From NCBI GenBank assembly GCA_015178975.1, contig WHVD01000285.1, positions 1 through 64,000 on the forward strand: a DNA stretch of 64,000 nt, in the 5' to 3' direction. The notes beneath the pieces were generated by a model that was not told the origin of the DNA, searched no databases, and worked only from the letters and a program-made list of their open reading frames with translations. This DNA comes from Hysterangium stoloniferum (lineage: Eukaryota > Basidiomycota > Agaricomycetes > Hysterangiales > Hysterangiaceae). Of this stretch, positions 13,508-25,465 are shown piece after piece. How positions within the stretch are numbered: the stretch's first letter is position 1; each line of letters opens with the position of its first letter. A program made the position numbers and the translations under genes.

Positions 13508-13916
13508 CTTTGCATCTCGGGCGTCCTAGGACGTCGTTCAGCTCTGAATTTTCGATCTGAAAATCCTGCTGAGGATGCTTCAAAAAACGTTATGTTTTGA
13601 CGGGGCTCGATATCCTTGAAGGCTTTTTCGTAACCCCTTAGCGCTGTGGGAAGGCCTTTTGTATCTAATCCTTATAACAACATATTTTTATTGGAGAACT
13701 TTTAATCAAGGTCTTTGATGTCCTGCGCATAAGTAATCACTGAAATTATTTACAGTGTATGGCTACAATATACCAAACTTGAAGTGCATGTGGTCGGAAA
13801 CTCAAGAGTCTCATTTTTCTCTTCATTTATCGTCCTCACGCGTAGTCAGATATGGCAAAATCACTGAGCTTCTTCATCTCTCCCCTTGAATTGATTATTG
13901 ATCTCACTTAAAGTAT

Positions 13917-15543
13917 CTACGCAAAAAGCCCCTTGAACGCCTTCTTCTCTTTTTCGCGGGCCGCCTTCTTGCGCTGTTTCACCTTCTCCAATTCAGCCAA
14001 GATGATAGCATCTCCTTTGACAAGATGACTGGCTTGTGTAAGGTCAGCCTGGGCTTCGTCGTCAGATTTCATTCCGCCGTAAGCGAGTGCTCGGCGATAT
14101 AGTGCTTTTGCTGTTGTGCGAAATGTAAGATGAAAACTCAACGGCTCTGTAATAAAATAATTACCCTTATCGGCGTCTGAAAGTTGGAGTCGATCTAAGG
14201 CCCTGGTTGTGTTTTGCACCGCTAACGTGTAGTTAGCAGGGGATGGCACCTTCAATGCAGCAAGGGCAGAGTTCAACAACAGTGGCGCCAACAGGGTTTT
14301 GTATGATTCCTCCAATTCAGGAGATGAACCATCCGGCATGACAGGATGAACATCCAGGTAGCGAATGGACTCTGTGAACAAACTAATGAGTAATGTCGTA
14401 AATGAGGCATCACTAAATACATACTCTGGTACTTAGACAAAGCCTCGACAGCCTTCCCTTCCTTGAAAAGTTTGTTTCCAATTTCTCTGATTTCTTTAGC
14501 AATAGAAAGAGCAATTTCAGGATTCTCAGTGTTGGAATCATCATCTTCGGGGAAATCCTCATACTTGTCGCCATCAGAGGACGACGCGCTTTCACTAAGG
14601 AATGGATCTGTAGGTTCCAAGACGCCAGACTTGGCAATTACCACAGGCTGTGTTGGTACATCACCTTCTAATGTAGGAAGGCGCTCAATTTGACGGACTA
14701 TAGATAAAATGAGATACGATACGACTAGCAAACGGAATATCTCACCAATTGATTTGCCTCTGATTACTTCGCCGAAGACGACATGCTTTCCATCAAGGTG
14801 TGGCGTAGGCGCAGCGGTAATAAAAAATTGACTAGAATGGATAAGTAGGTTTTTGAAGGGGAAGGCAATCCGCTCACCTGCCATTGGTGTCCTTTCCTGC
14901 GTTGGCCTGGAGAATATATGAATAAGTTGACACTCTTCGAAGAGAAGATCATACCATAGAGAGCTACATTGTCCGTCAGTACTATAACTTTTTACACGAG
15001 ATCAAGAAAAAAGCCCGACCAAAAATGGTTTGGTATGTTTCACTGTGAAGTCTTCATCGGCGAATTTTTCTCCGTAGATAGATTCTCCGCCTAGGAAATT
15101 ATCAGCTTGAGAAAATGACTGCCTTGACTAGGAAGCTAACCGGTTCCTATAACCAGAGTCATTAACATGCCTCTAGAAGAGCAGATGAGCAATGTATACC
15201 ATTTCCCTTTGTGAAATCCCCCCCTTGAATCATGAAGCTGTTTGGATGCAATAAAAAAGTGGGTACGGATTAGAATATAATATGCACGGACCCTTTAATT
15301 ACTCTATGGAATCCACTACCTTCATAGTGAAGAGGCTTCTCCGACTGTCCGACCCCCTTTTCACCAGTGCATAATGCGCCTGACACGTCGTTAGACAAAT
15401 ATAACGCGTTTTACCAGTGACTCACGAAAATTTTCTGCAGTTTTTGGAACAATATCTGAGTATAAACTAAACGCGATCCTTCCAATGGCTTGACCGCCTA
15501 TGGTTATATCAAAAAACGCAATTGCACGATCTGGGGTTCCCAT
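13917..15543 (-). CDS. Cyclophilin-40 type peptidyl-prolyl isomerase with TPR domain
   Basis: This is a cytosolic Hsp90 co-chaperone (CYP40; yeast Cpr6/Cpr7 group). It starts [17 protein letters not shown] at 15543. The cyclophilin domain has [84 protein letters not shown] and [19 protein letters not shown]. The linker is acidic ([13 protein letters not shown]). TPR helices follow ([40 protein letters not shown]), ending [12 protein letters not shown] and TAG at 13917. Exons read by eye include 15426-15543, 15292-15379, 15210-15247, 15141-15146, 15020-15090, 14955-14963, 14878-14906 and 14746-14831, then larger ones. The two smallest are 6 and 9 nt, and the frame and conserved motifs need both. 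All introns are about 40-75 nt with GT...AG ends. Length and domain order match the family. Confidence 0.93.
14955..14963 (-). other. 9-nt micro-exon of the cyclophilin-40 gene
   Basis: On the minus strand the sequence is AATGTAG, then CTCTCTATG, then GTATGATC. The nine bases code for Leu-Ser-Met and complete the invariant cyclophilin motif KPFL-LSM-ANAG. Direct joining of the flanking exons would drop three conserved residues. Confidence 0.85.
15141..15146 (-). other. 6-nt micro-exon of the cyclophilin-40 gene
   Basis: On the minus strand the sequence is GGTTATAG, then GAACCG, then GTTAGC. With the upstream exon ending AAATG and the downstream exon starting GCGGAG, the six bases restore N-G-T-G-G-E-S, a fixed cyclophilin motif. 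The other AG acceptor upstream (CTTCTAG) would shift the frame. Confidence 0.8.
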
Positions 15544-18214
15544 TGTGTTACCGTGCCGTGATAGTAGTTTTTAGGAGCTGCGAAAGGCAGACGCCGAAGT
15601 ATTTTTGAAGTCCCGACAGCCGCACTATACTTTGGCCGTCTAGAAATTCTTGCAATGTAAAACTTAGTTTTTTTGGGTCGCAAACGACTTTCGCCGCTAC
15701 AGCTAGGTTAGCTGGCTGATGCTATGACAGTTCACGACATAAAACCTATAGATGGGTACGCATCAAAATGTTTTGGCTGCAGCAGGGATATGGAACACGA
15801 GCAGATTAAAAAATATTTGATTCTTATTTCAACCAATTCTAATTTTACATTATAATAATGCATCGCTATTCAAATACCATAGCAATATGCAAATTTTCCT
15901 TGTTATACCCTGGACCAGAAGAATCGGCGAAACCCAAAGATGCTCCTTGATTCCATCTAGGAGTCAAGGCGATGCTGAACCAATAGCTGAAACTCCCTGA
16001 ATGCACGGTATTATTCGTGAAAGAGACCCAACGCGAAAAGGGGGCTAATCGAAATCGACACGAAATTCCAGAACGCCTCCAAAGGTGTTTTGGAAAATCA
16101 TTTCAAAACGAGTTTTGCGAATTGGACGTCAAAACATCTGCTCCGTAATGTTGGAATGCCTACAAATGTGATCACAGCTAAACTTTTTCAATGTTGGAAT
16201 ATCCTCCGAAAATCATATTATGAATTCTCTGGGACATTCCAAATGAAGTATATAAAATTCAATTCTGACCACCTTAGAATATATAAAATTCTCTGTGCAT
16301 TTTTAAAAATTCGAATGTTCTTAGAAGACTTTAAATTTTCTATGAATTTAAAGTTCAGAAGACATTCCAAGGTCGAGAATTTGAGTCTCAGCGTTGTGGA
16401 TAGGATAAGATAAGGGGTTCAATTTGGCCAAACATTATGCGATAGCTTTAGTTCAGCGATGGCAACAAGAAGGGCATACACCAATGCCCCAATAGCAAAA
16501 CTGACCTACAGGGTGTCGCGTAGTCATACCAACCCAGTTTTCGCACCACCTTACTGCCTTGACATGTACCAGCTACTGCCCTGTTTGTCGTCAACTATGA
16601 CCTCAAGGATCTACTAAAGGCCTTTGGAGATGATGACTGCACAAGTCGTCCCCTATGGCGTGGAACTAGAGAGAGCAGACATGTTCTCGATGGTCAATCT
16701 GGTGTCAAGGATGTGTTTATGCAAGCGAATTGAGTTTCGAAATATTGAGGTTTCGATAAGGAGGGGGCCGTAGCAAGTATGCAGGACAACGATTTGGACC
16801 CTACAGAGACACGAACATTCAAACTGCCATATTCCAGAATCGACTGCAATGGCGCTTTATCATCATACTTGATTACACAGGATACAGATGTCGAACCCCC
16901 ACCTACCCTGTATGCAATTCCGCTGTCTGCTCTGTGGTCTTTTATGAATGACTACACATCTCCAGTTAGATAAATTTTATATTACGGCAGCTAGTTAGTA
17001 GACGCCAGTTTCAATCTTAAACTCGTACTCTAAATTTGTCGTCAATCTGCCAATCATAATACATATATCCTTTCCAGCTTTTGTTGAAATTTAAAATTGC
17101 GCAACTTTGTCGGCAAGTGCTCAGTTTTATTGAGCAGTTCGTGCGCTTCGACTTTTACATTTTAGGTCGCCCCCTAACAAGAAAAATTAACAAATAAAAT
17201 GAAATATTATTCCCTGATTCCTCAATGCACCATTAAATACCTTCAGAAAATGCAGGCGCACCTTCACATCTTACAGCTGTACCTCGGGCGCACCTGTCCC
17301 CTATATTTATAAGCATATTCTATTAGCATATTAATGGTGGACATGTTTGTTGCTCTAGGCCCCATCGAGGTCAGCCTCTACGGCGGACTTTCAAATCATA
17401 GATTTGTGGATGGCAGCCTGCAGACGTGAACTCAAAAACCCGCTTAGTGAAATGCAGGTTCAAGCGACTGTCGAAGCAGGTTTGAAACGAGGGCGTTCAG
17501 GTTGACAGCCAGATTTAGATAAGAAATAGAAATGAAACACGAGCAAAACGAAGTCTTCAAGTCACAGGTCCACTGTGATCTCTCCTATTGATAGCAACAC
17601 ATTGAATTTGCGCACATGTCAAACCCTATCTAGGAATCGCAAGAGGCAACCTAAACAAACCACGACGGCCCGTTCAAGTCATCCTTTGCGACCTAGTTCC
17701 GCCCTCATCATATGTACTTATCTTTCACTTATTCATCTCGGTTTGCCACTTGAATAGGGGCAATCATAGTTTATTTGCGGTCATATGTGCGTAGCGGGGC
17801 CAAAATGCCATGAATGCGGGAAGAAACCGCGACGAAGATGGAATTGTGATAGAGAAGCCTTTTGTCGTCAGGTTGTCATTGATTAATACTCTCTTGAATG
17901 CAGAGGCACCTCTATCATTCCCTACATAGCGATTAGTCCGCTATGAGAGCCCATGAGGTGAAAAAAAGATCAGAAGTCATGTCATATTAATACGACAATG
18001 TGAAACTGCAAGGAAGAAGCCAATAATGGAGTCGAGGGTAGTAAAATTCAAGAATAAAGTCCAGTGACAAGAAGTCCTAGAAACCTAGTAAACTGTGGTA
18101 GATTGGAATCCAATATGGAGAGATGGTAAGTCCAATAGGTATTTACTCCAAAAGTTCCATTGAACGATCAATCAAGCAATTTGATGTCCATTATGAATGT
18201 CCTCTTATATTCAT
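15544..18214. other. 2.7-kb intergenic region
   Basis: No gene recognised. Short frames at 16090-16413 and 16779-16973 show no family signal. 16040-16420 is AT-rich with a small perfect hairpin around 16330-16355 (CTTTAAATT ... AATTTAAAG). The right part may hold the 3' end of the chitin deacetylase transcript. Confidence 0.4.
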
Positions 18215-19902
18215 TCAAGTATTGCAATTCCAGGCACTCTGCGAAAGGATGTATTAGTTGAGATAGAGAAAGGCGAGTGATGGACATACGGTGCGAGCTT
18301 GTGGAGCTGCAGTCCCTGTTGAAGAGCGACGATGATTAAAACCAAGTAGTGTATGGATGGATGGATGGTGGAACGTACATTGGTAGGGGTTGATTCCCAG
18401 ACATTCCGAAACAGTAACGAATTGGTAGCCTTTGTTCCGTAGGGTTGTGATGGCAAAAGGAAGGACTTGGTCACTGAAATGACGAGACACGATTAATTGG
18501 TTCAAATACAAATGGGAAGAAGCGAAACGAACGCAGTGGTTTGATATACTTCGTGGTTCAATGTCAGGATGTTATTGGGATGCCGGTTTGCAACGTCGGT
18601 GTAAGCCTGCTTGCTTTGAGCCACGCTAGATCCAGTGGAATCACCATTACTAAAAGAAGATCGTTTAATGTAGGATCAGAAAAAATGAGTAAAGAAGACG
18701 GCGGCATACTCGAAATCCCAGAGGATCACTGATATATCAGATATCAACAAATTCAGCATGCAAATTTTCCAGGAATGAAAATAAAAACGCGCGCATCAAA
18801 AGAAGCATAAAGACGTCCATGGCAGACATGGAACAACGGAAAGTGTAAAGCGGGCATGAAAAAGAAGCAACGCTTACTGCTCTGATTCCGGGCGAATGCG
18901 ACCCTCCTGACGTTGTCATTGTAACTCCCATAAGGCGGACGCATTATCGCTGGATTGACTCCAATAATACGTTGAAGTGCGACTGGTCACATAAGCAAAA
19001 AGACGAAACATCATGTTGAACGCCAGAGAGAGGGTTAGGCGGGAATGTCAGCAGGAGAAGTCAGCAGACACGGAAGAGGAGATGCTCACGTTCCGTACTA
19101 AAGTGATCAAGATGAAGGGGTAATTGCATTGTGGGTTTGTATTCCATTTTATTAATTTGAAAACATACCGAAACATCTCATCGTGAACTAGCGGACAGAA
19201 ATAATTCAACAGTCAATCAGATGGAAGCTTACAAAGAACCGAATACATACTACCGCCGGTACCGTCAACGGGAATTTTGGCTGAAAGAGATGATTAAGTC
19301 AACATACCCAAAAAGTGATGAGAGACATACCCAGATTGTAATGGTGCCAGGTGTGAGAACCAAATTCATGCCCGGCTAAAAGGAAGGAACGGCAGTGAGA
19401 CAGCGAACCTTTATCCGAAATAGCGTCTCAACTGACAAGCGAAGGCGTTTTTTATAGATGCGACCATAGCGGCATCATAAATACACTCCCCTACAAGAAG
19501 TTAGTTTATTTTATCTTTTATATTGGAATAGGCGCCGCTTACAATTGTTGCCATTACTGAATACGACCAAATGTCAGAGACAAACTTTCATTTCCGTGAG
19601 TCATGAGGTAGTACACACACAAAAAATGTTCCCTTGATGCCTGCATTGTTCAGTTGATTGACAACATCTGCGAGCAATAAACATTAGCTGAAAAGAGTTC
19701 ATAAAACTACAAGATGCCTACCTGTCTCGTAGATGTATGGACCATCGTCGAATGTCAGCGCAACTGCGTTTGCCTAGTGAAAAAAAGCATAAAAAACGTC
19801 CCGTGGACGACACGTGTAGCATACCCTTTTGCAGGAGCTATATAAAGTAGCGAGCTGAGCCGTCACTTGTGTAGCCAACAGAGCGAGTGTGACGAAGAGC
19901 AT
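18215..19902 (-). CDS. Chitin deacetylase (polysaccharide deacetylase, CE4 family)
   Basis: The enzyme converts chitin to chitosan outside the cell, using a metal-binding NodB fold. The start at 19902 gives a signal peptide (MLFVTLALLATQVTAQ). All five CE4 motifs are present across the exons: AVALTFDDGPYIYET; GHEFGSHTWHHYNLG with the H-x(3)-H pair; IMRPPYGSYNDNVRRV; VILWDFDNGDSTGSS; and NNILTLNHEVY. Between them lie GIKGTFFVNGNNWECIYD and DQVLPFAITTLRNKGYQFVT followed by VSECLGINPYQW. The last exon reads ARTSAWNCNT and ends with TGA at 18215-18217, like other fungal members whose tail carries a cysteine. About ten short introns are needed. With about 240-250 residues it fits the single-domain secreted form; no chitin-binding module or GPI signal is visible. 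Confidence 0.9.
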
Positions 19903-19995
19903 GGTTGGAGATGTCTACGAAACAAGCAGCTGGGAGGGGAGCTACGAGTTGACTTGCAAACTCCAGTAGGAGGTTCAAGCTTTTAAGTCTAAAAT

Positions 19996-20463
19996 TTATA
20001 TTATAGATACATCTTGTATTTGCAGATAAGATCGAGAAGCACACGCTTCATTTCGGTCTGGCCATTTTTGAATAGTCACGGCCGCCGGCGGAAAGTCGGC
20101 TAGGTTAGCGCGTATTATTTTAATCTTCTCAGCCATGCGGTCGTCGAGCCCGACAACGCGGAAAGGCGCAAAACCCCAAAGCCTATTATTACATAGCGTC
20201 TTATTAGGTAGTAGAAATTGTCTGTATACTTGCTCTGGTTCCCTTCTTTCCTCAGCCATCATACCCAACCAATCAATCATGTAAGCTACTAAATAAGGAA
20301 ATTTTATGTGATCCCAACTTATCCTGGTGTCCTGTAACCTTCTGTGCAGTGCCATTGCTTGGAATATTTGAAAAATATCCTTCAAATGCAGGGAGACTGT
20401 TAAAATAAAATAATTATAGCATGATGTATAATCAAGAACATGGTAACTGGCTAACACATCCAT
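19996..20463 (-). pseudogene. Unrecognised protein gene, 5' part probably lost to a transposon
   Basis: A minus-strand frame of about 155 codons. From about 20400 it has the look of a real exon: an acceptor TTTTAACAG is followed by LHLKDIFQIFQAMALHRRLQ, then ISWDHIKFPYLVAYMIDWLG, and later ADFPPAAVTIQKWPD. I do not recognise a family. The C-terminal end is polar and short. Upstream, beyond about 20464, the sequence is retrotransposon material, so earlier exons are missing or displaced. The gene may be a truncated copy, or the first ATG at 20463 may be chance. It is 5' of the chitin deacetylase on the same strand. Confidence 0.45.
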
Positions 20464-20640
20464 ACTTCAGGAACATGGATGTACAAAGTATTTTAGCTTA
20501 GTGCTTACTAGCACTCAGTGGAGTTACCACTCACTGAGAGGTACAAATAGCTTGTTATTACATGTGATGATAGATACTGATTATCTTCACAGTCTTTTAT
20601 TAGATATATAGAAAGAAATACATGTACTCAGTGGAGTTAC

Positions 20641-20854
20641 TGTTGAGATGAGATGGACTTTAACCTCACCTGAATATAGTAGGGGCCATCACAAACATGC
20701 AGGGAGCTATATTCACATGTAGCTATGTATAACCCTAAGAACGATAGAATGCTATATAGGGAAGACAATGGGAATGTGAAAAAGGAGGGAATAATGGAAC
20801 AATAGGGGAAGGGAACAAAGGAATATGAGCTTGAATGATGCTCAAAATCCAACA
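20641..20854 (+). mobile_element. Short solo LTR, 214 bp, TSD GTTAC
   Basis: Starts TGTTGAGATG and ends ATCCAACA, flanked by GTTAC at 20636-20640 and 20855-20859. It splits a sequence (CAGTGGAGTTACCACTCACT) that also occurs intact at about 20514-20535, which shows the unbroken target. Confidence 0.8.
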
Positions 20855-21384
20855 GTTACCACTCACTGGTCTTCTATTAGAACTGTGCAAATAATATTAA
20901 CAGGTTATGGCCCCCACAGGTCCTAGTATCAAGAGCTATGTTGTTCGAAAACTTGACCAAGATGGATCAAACTGGTTACCTGGAAGAACCAGACACTGGT
21001 GGTACTCAGACTGGCAAAGGTCTAAAACATCATCTTGAGGGAACTGCAGGGGAGTTGCCACCACCATTGACTTTCAGGACAAAGCACATGATGACTGGAG
21101 ATGATTGGATGAAGGTCAAAGCTGCAGAGCAATGATAAGATTGATTCTATCAATGTGAGGTACAAATCAAAGCCCAAATCTTCATGTCTATGAACTGAGC
21201 CTTCAGATCAAAATCCAGAAGCTGAAGACTGCAAAAGAAGTGTGGGACACACTATATACAAAACACAAAGGGAAAGCACTATCTGTAAAGATAGACATGG
21301 GGCACTGAATGTATGAAATGAAGGGTGAAGATAATTTGGCAGTCAAGATTGAAGATGCAGGCCCAGCTTGAGAGCATGGATGCT

Positions 21385-22258
21385 GGTTACAACCAGAAAA
21401 CCTGCCGGACTCCGGGCACTAACTTATATGCACCTGCACCCTACACGCACTAATTATCAGTTTACCAGAATACCTGCTGGACTCCAACATCAGACCTGTC
21501 CATGCTTGACCTTCATCACTTCATGTATCAGTCACTGGAATACCTGCCAGAACATGTTCCTGTCTATCTCCGACCCTGTCCCACATACCAGTCACCAGAC
21601 TCCACTCAGAAAACCTGACAGCTCTCTAACTGAGATGTGTTCCCATTATGGTCAAATGACCTGTCACAATTCGGACTCTGTTCCCACCCCATTCCTGTTA
21701 TGGTTTAACTACCTGTCACAATTTGGACTCCACTCTGCTCCATTCCATTCCTAACACCAAATCTGGTGTTTACTTATCTTGTTTCATGTTTGCTAGTTTA
21801 GATTTCATTATTACTGGATTTGGTATGTTATACATTCCACAGTCTATATAGTCTGGCAGATGTTGTACATATATACAATCCAGTCAGAAAATCAGCTTAG
21901 ATTCTCCCCAGTAATCTCAGTATATTTTCTGCTCTATTCTCCTCTTTGAAACACACCGTTCTTACTCATCAGAGCCCACGGGCTCCAACCCATCTATCTC
22001 ACAACCTCCAACCTATCATTACTCAACCTCTGACTCATCACCACCCAACCTCTCGACCTCCGTGGAATTTCCACAGTCAACCCTCTGACCTCTCAACCCA
22101 CCAACTACTCCCGGACTTCCCAGGATTCCCATCTGTCCATCTGAAATTGGATGACATGATCTTGTGAGGGTGCAGCCTATAAGCTGAAGCCAAGTCCTAC
22201 CAGCTTTCCTGTGGGTTTCTCCAGAAACCCTCCGATAAGCTCTGCATGCAACTTAACA
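21385..22258 (+). mobile_element. Solo LTR, family A, inside Copia gag; TSD ATGCT
   Basis: 874 bp, starting GGTTACAACC (the usual first base T is mutated) and ending ACTTAACA. It is flanked by ATGCT at 21380-21384 and 22259-22263. Its body is related to the copies at 28234 and 41449, with the shared phrases CCGGACTCCGGGCACTAAC and AAGCTGAAGCCAAGTCCTAC. Removing it rejoins the Copia gag reading frame across ESMDAGH-SDND. Confidence 0.85.
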
Positions 22259-22616
22259 ATGCTGGTCATTCTGATAATGATCTAGTTACAGTCATACTTA
22301 GATCATTGCCAAAGTATTACTGGCTCCTCATCAGCACAATCTCAATATCTGCAAAATTCTCCAGATTACCCCCAGAACCAACAAAACTCATCAGTACATT
22401 GATGGAAGAATACAAGAGAATCATTATTGATGAAAAGAAACTCAAGAGCTCTGAGACTGCTATGGCAGTGCAAAGACACCATGGGAAGCACAGCAATTAC
22501 TGTATCAGAGATCTGAAAGGCTTGCTGCAGATTCAGAATGTTGGAACTGTAGGAAGATGGGTTACATTTCAGTGGGATGCTAAAAACTGAAGAAAAAGGA
22601 CCAAGGGAAGTGTGGG

Positions 22617-22815
22617 CAAACATCAGGGATTTGGGAATGTCTACACCCATTATGTAGACTCCCTAGTCTCCCTAGATTTATAGTAAGCTTTAATACTGAC
22701 TATTAAATAGGGATTTTGCAAAGTAGTGTGTCTAACTGAGTCTAACTGAGCTAGCTAGCTCTCCTAGATGGCTCTAGACAATGTACATAGATGGTGTACT
22801 TACTGATCTTCCCAC
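22617..22815 (+). repeat. ~200-bp repeat, inverted copy at 25255-25465
   Basis: Runs from CATCAGGGATTTGGGAATGT to about CCCACTTTCCTGAT. Its reverse complement is found near 25255-25465 with roughly one difference per ten bases. It contains the local repeat TCTAACTGAG twice. The two copies sit in opposite orientation in the Copia remnant, about 2.4 kb apart. They could be two insertions of a short non-autonomous element; no TSD was found. Confidence 0.7.
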
Positions 22816-24092
22816 TTTCCTGATAAAAAGGTGGGAAACCAAGAAAAAATGCAGCAACATCAAGTATAGAATTTGCATTTACAACAACACTTTCTGGACC
22901 CACATTATTGCACAAAACAAGCCCACACAGACACACCAAAATTGATGTGTAGGATTCAGCAGCCATATGTCCCTGAGCTGCCATTGATTTGTCACATTTT
23001 AAAAAGAAAACTGCACCAAATAGAAGCTGCTAATAAAACAATTTTTCATGTAACTAAAATTAGAAATATGAAGGCCTCTATACCCAAGGGCAAATCAATG
23101 GTGGACATAACATTGAACAATGTGCTGTACTCACTTGAATTGGTGTTCACTCTCATCTCCCTCACTGCTGTGGTGGGTCCAGTTACTCTGCATTGCTAAA
23201 AGACCAGCAGTGCACATTCAGAGAACCAAACAGCAAACTTGGAGGTGAAGTTCTACTTACCAGTAATGGATTGTACAAAGTTGAGCACAAGAGCAGCAAT
23301 ACTGCCAACACTGAAAAAAGGATGTTAATCAATGATGCTCACCATTGCTTAGGCCACATTGAACTATGTACATGCAGTAAAGAAGTCCATATTAGATGGA
23401 CATGTCATTGGCATTGATCTTAACACATCCAGTGAGCCAATGCTATGCATTCCATGCATGAAGGGAAAAATCACATGTATGGTAATACCAAAGGAACAAA
23501 CTAGTGACCTAGCCAAAAACTTTGGGGATAAGATTCATTCAGATGTATGGGGATCCTCAGATCCAGAAAGCTATGGTGCAAAGAAGAACATTGCTACCTA
23601 TATGGATGATAAGACATGGTGGACAACAATTGCCATGATGACTATACCACTTGACCTGCACTATCATCTTTTCATTTCACAATCACCTGGTACACCTGAC
23701 ACAAAATGGATTTCTCTCTATCAAGTTGAATAATATTCTGCAAATTGAGTGCAGAAGCCTTGTTCAATGAAGTATTAATGTATTAATTTGTCCTGCTGAT
23801 AAAGCATGAGGCAAATATAGGATACAAAAGCACATGAATAATTAAGTTGAAGATATTATGAATAGAAGTCAAATTAATAATACAATAGTAATGATACAGA
23901 TTATGGTACAGGTTTTCTGACTGATTTCCCTTGCTCCTATCATAGCCCTTTTATGCTATTTATCATTTACCTATGATGCTAATATGATATCAGAATGAAA
24001 TCATCAATGATGTCAAACTGAGACAAGTTGAAGGTTAGTCAAATATTGAATTGAATAATCTTGAAAGATAGTTGAGTTGGAAAGTCAAAGGA

Positions 24093-24821
24093 TGTTAGGA
24101 TCCCAGTCATTTTTGGACCCCCATGAGCTGTTTTAGCCTCATAACCCTCTGTTGTCACTATCAGTACCACTTACAGTAGCACTGCCTGCAGTGCCCCTGA
24201 CACTTGTTTTCTTTGTATCTCTGCACCTTAGCCATCTGTCCCACCTCCATTCTGTTCACTCCCCCATCACCATTTGCCACCTCACGCCTTTTAGTATACT
24301 TTCTTATATTGTATTTAGTCTCATTTGCATCCCTGTTCATTTCTCTACTTCCTTTTGACCCATCATCACTCTTGCTTCTCTGATTGGCCTTCCAATCATT
24401 CATCTCCCTGTAGTATAAAGTTCTTTCATGTATGCTACAGTTTCTTCAGTTCAAAAATCAACTTATATTACCCCTCTTTAGTTCTCAAGTCCTATTACTC
24501 CTATCTAATACTCTCAAAGGTGTCTTTGGCAAGCCCCAACCCTTTACCTCATGACTCTTAGTAATTTGGCCCTCCCATTGATTGAGCTAAGTATTGATCT
24601 TCATCTCCTATCATACTATTTGGTCTGTTTGAAATACTGGAGCACCCTAACAGTTTGTACAAGGGCACAACACATATGTTGAAGCCAAGCTCTACTACAT
24701 TTATAGAGTTGGACCTCCTGACTAGTATGATCTCTATCATTGGCTCCCCAACTGACTTAGTTACCATCATCAGCCACCCTGAATAGAGCCTCCCTTCTCC
24801 CTTTTAGCTTAGATGTTAACA
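24093..24821 (+). mobile_element. Solo LTR, family H, TSD AAGGA
   Basis: 729 bp, starting TGTTAGGATCCC and ending GATGTTAACA. It is flanked by AAGGA at 24088-24092 and 24822-24826. It is inserted in the Copia remnant between the integrase and RNase H parts. A second, truncated copy lies at 46673-47220. Confidence 0.85.
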
Positions 24822-25254
24822 AAGGAAAGTTGAATTAAATATTATTGGAATTTTGTATTTTCATGACAACACCCCAGCATGTCAAAGATATACACAATGT
24901 TCCCTAGTGAGAGACCATAGGTTCATTAATATATGTACATGGCACTCAGTACCTGTCTGGACATAGCATTCACCATATCTCTCCTCATGCAATTCATGCC
25001 AAATCCTGGTTGCCCACATTGGGAAGCCATAAAAGGGTGTTCAGGTACCTGAAAGGGAACAAGAGATCATTGGTTAGTGCTTGGAGACAGGTGAAACCAT
25101 TCACAGAATGCATTGGATGATTTCACTGATGCAGATTAGGGATCTCAGGAGCACTGCCACTCAACCTCAGGCTATGTCTTCACAATAGATGCAAATGCCA
25201 TCTCCTAGAGCTCAAAGAAGCAGCCTATTGTCATGTTCTCATTGATAGAAGTGG

Positions 25255-25465
25255 AATACACATTAGGAAACTGAGAGGATCAGTAGGTATGCCATCTATA
25301 TTGTCTAGGGCCATCTAGGAGAGCTAGCTACCTTGGTTAGACTCAGCTAAACACACTACTTTCACAAGATCCCTATTTACTAGTCAGTATAAAAGCTTAC
25401 TATAGATCTAGGGAGGCTAGGGAGTCTACATAATGGGTGTAGAAATTCCCAAATCCCTGATGCAT
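25255..25465 (-). repeat. Inverted partner of the 22617-22815 repeat
   Basis: Reverse complement of the 22617-22815 repeat, carrying the shared phrases TCTCCTAGATGGCCCTAGACA and CATTATGTAGACTCCCTAG. It overlaps the end of the Copia RNase H remnant, so the exact left end is not sharp. Confidence 0.7.

Larger units (their letters stand above)
20907..25290 (+). mobile_element. Decayed Copia (Ty1) retrotransposon, interrupted several times
   Basis: The gag start is MAPTGPSIKSYVVRKLDQDG at 20907, ending in this piece near 21380. It resumes at 22259 with NDLVTVILRSLPKYYW. A worn zinc-knuckle follows near 22530. At 23190-23660 are the pre-integrase segment (DAHHCLGHINYVHAVKK), CIPCMKGKITC and the integrase start (KIHSDVWGSSDPESYG ... 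YMDDKTWWT). RNase H remains lie at 24930-25290 (PDIAFTISLLMQFM-like, HWEAIKRVFRYLKG, FTDADWGSQEHCHSTSGYVF). Many stops and frameshifts are present. The reverse transcriptase is missing here: the stretch 23740-24090 codes for nothing clear, and a solo LTR follows it. All parts are in the same orientation and order, so one original element is likely. Confidence 0.8.
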
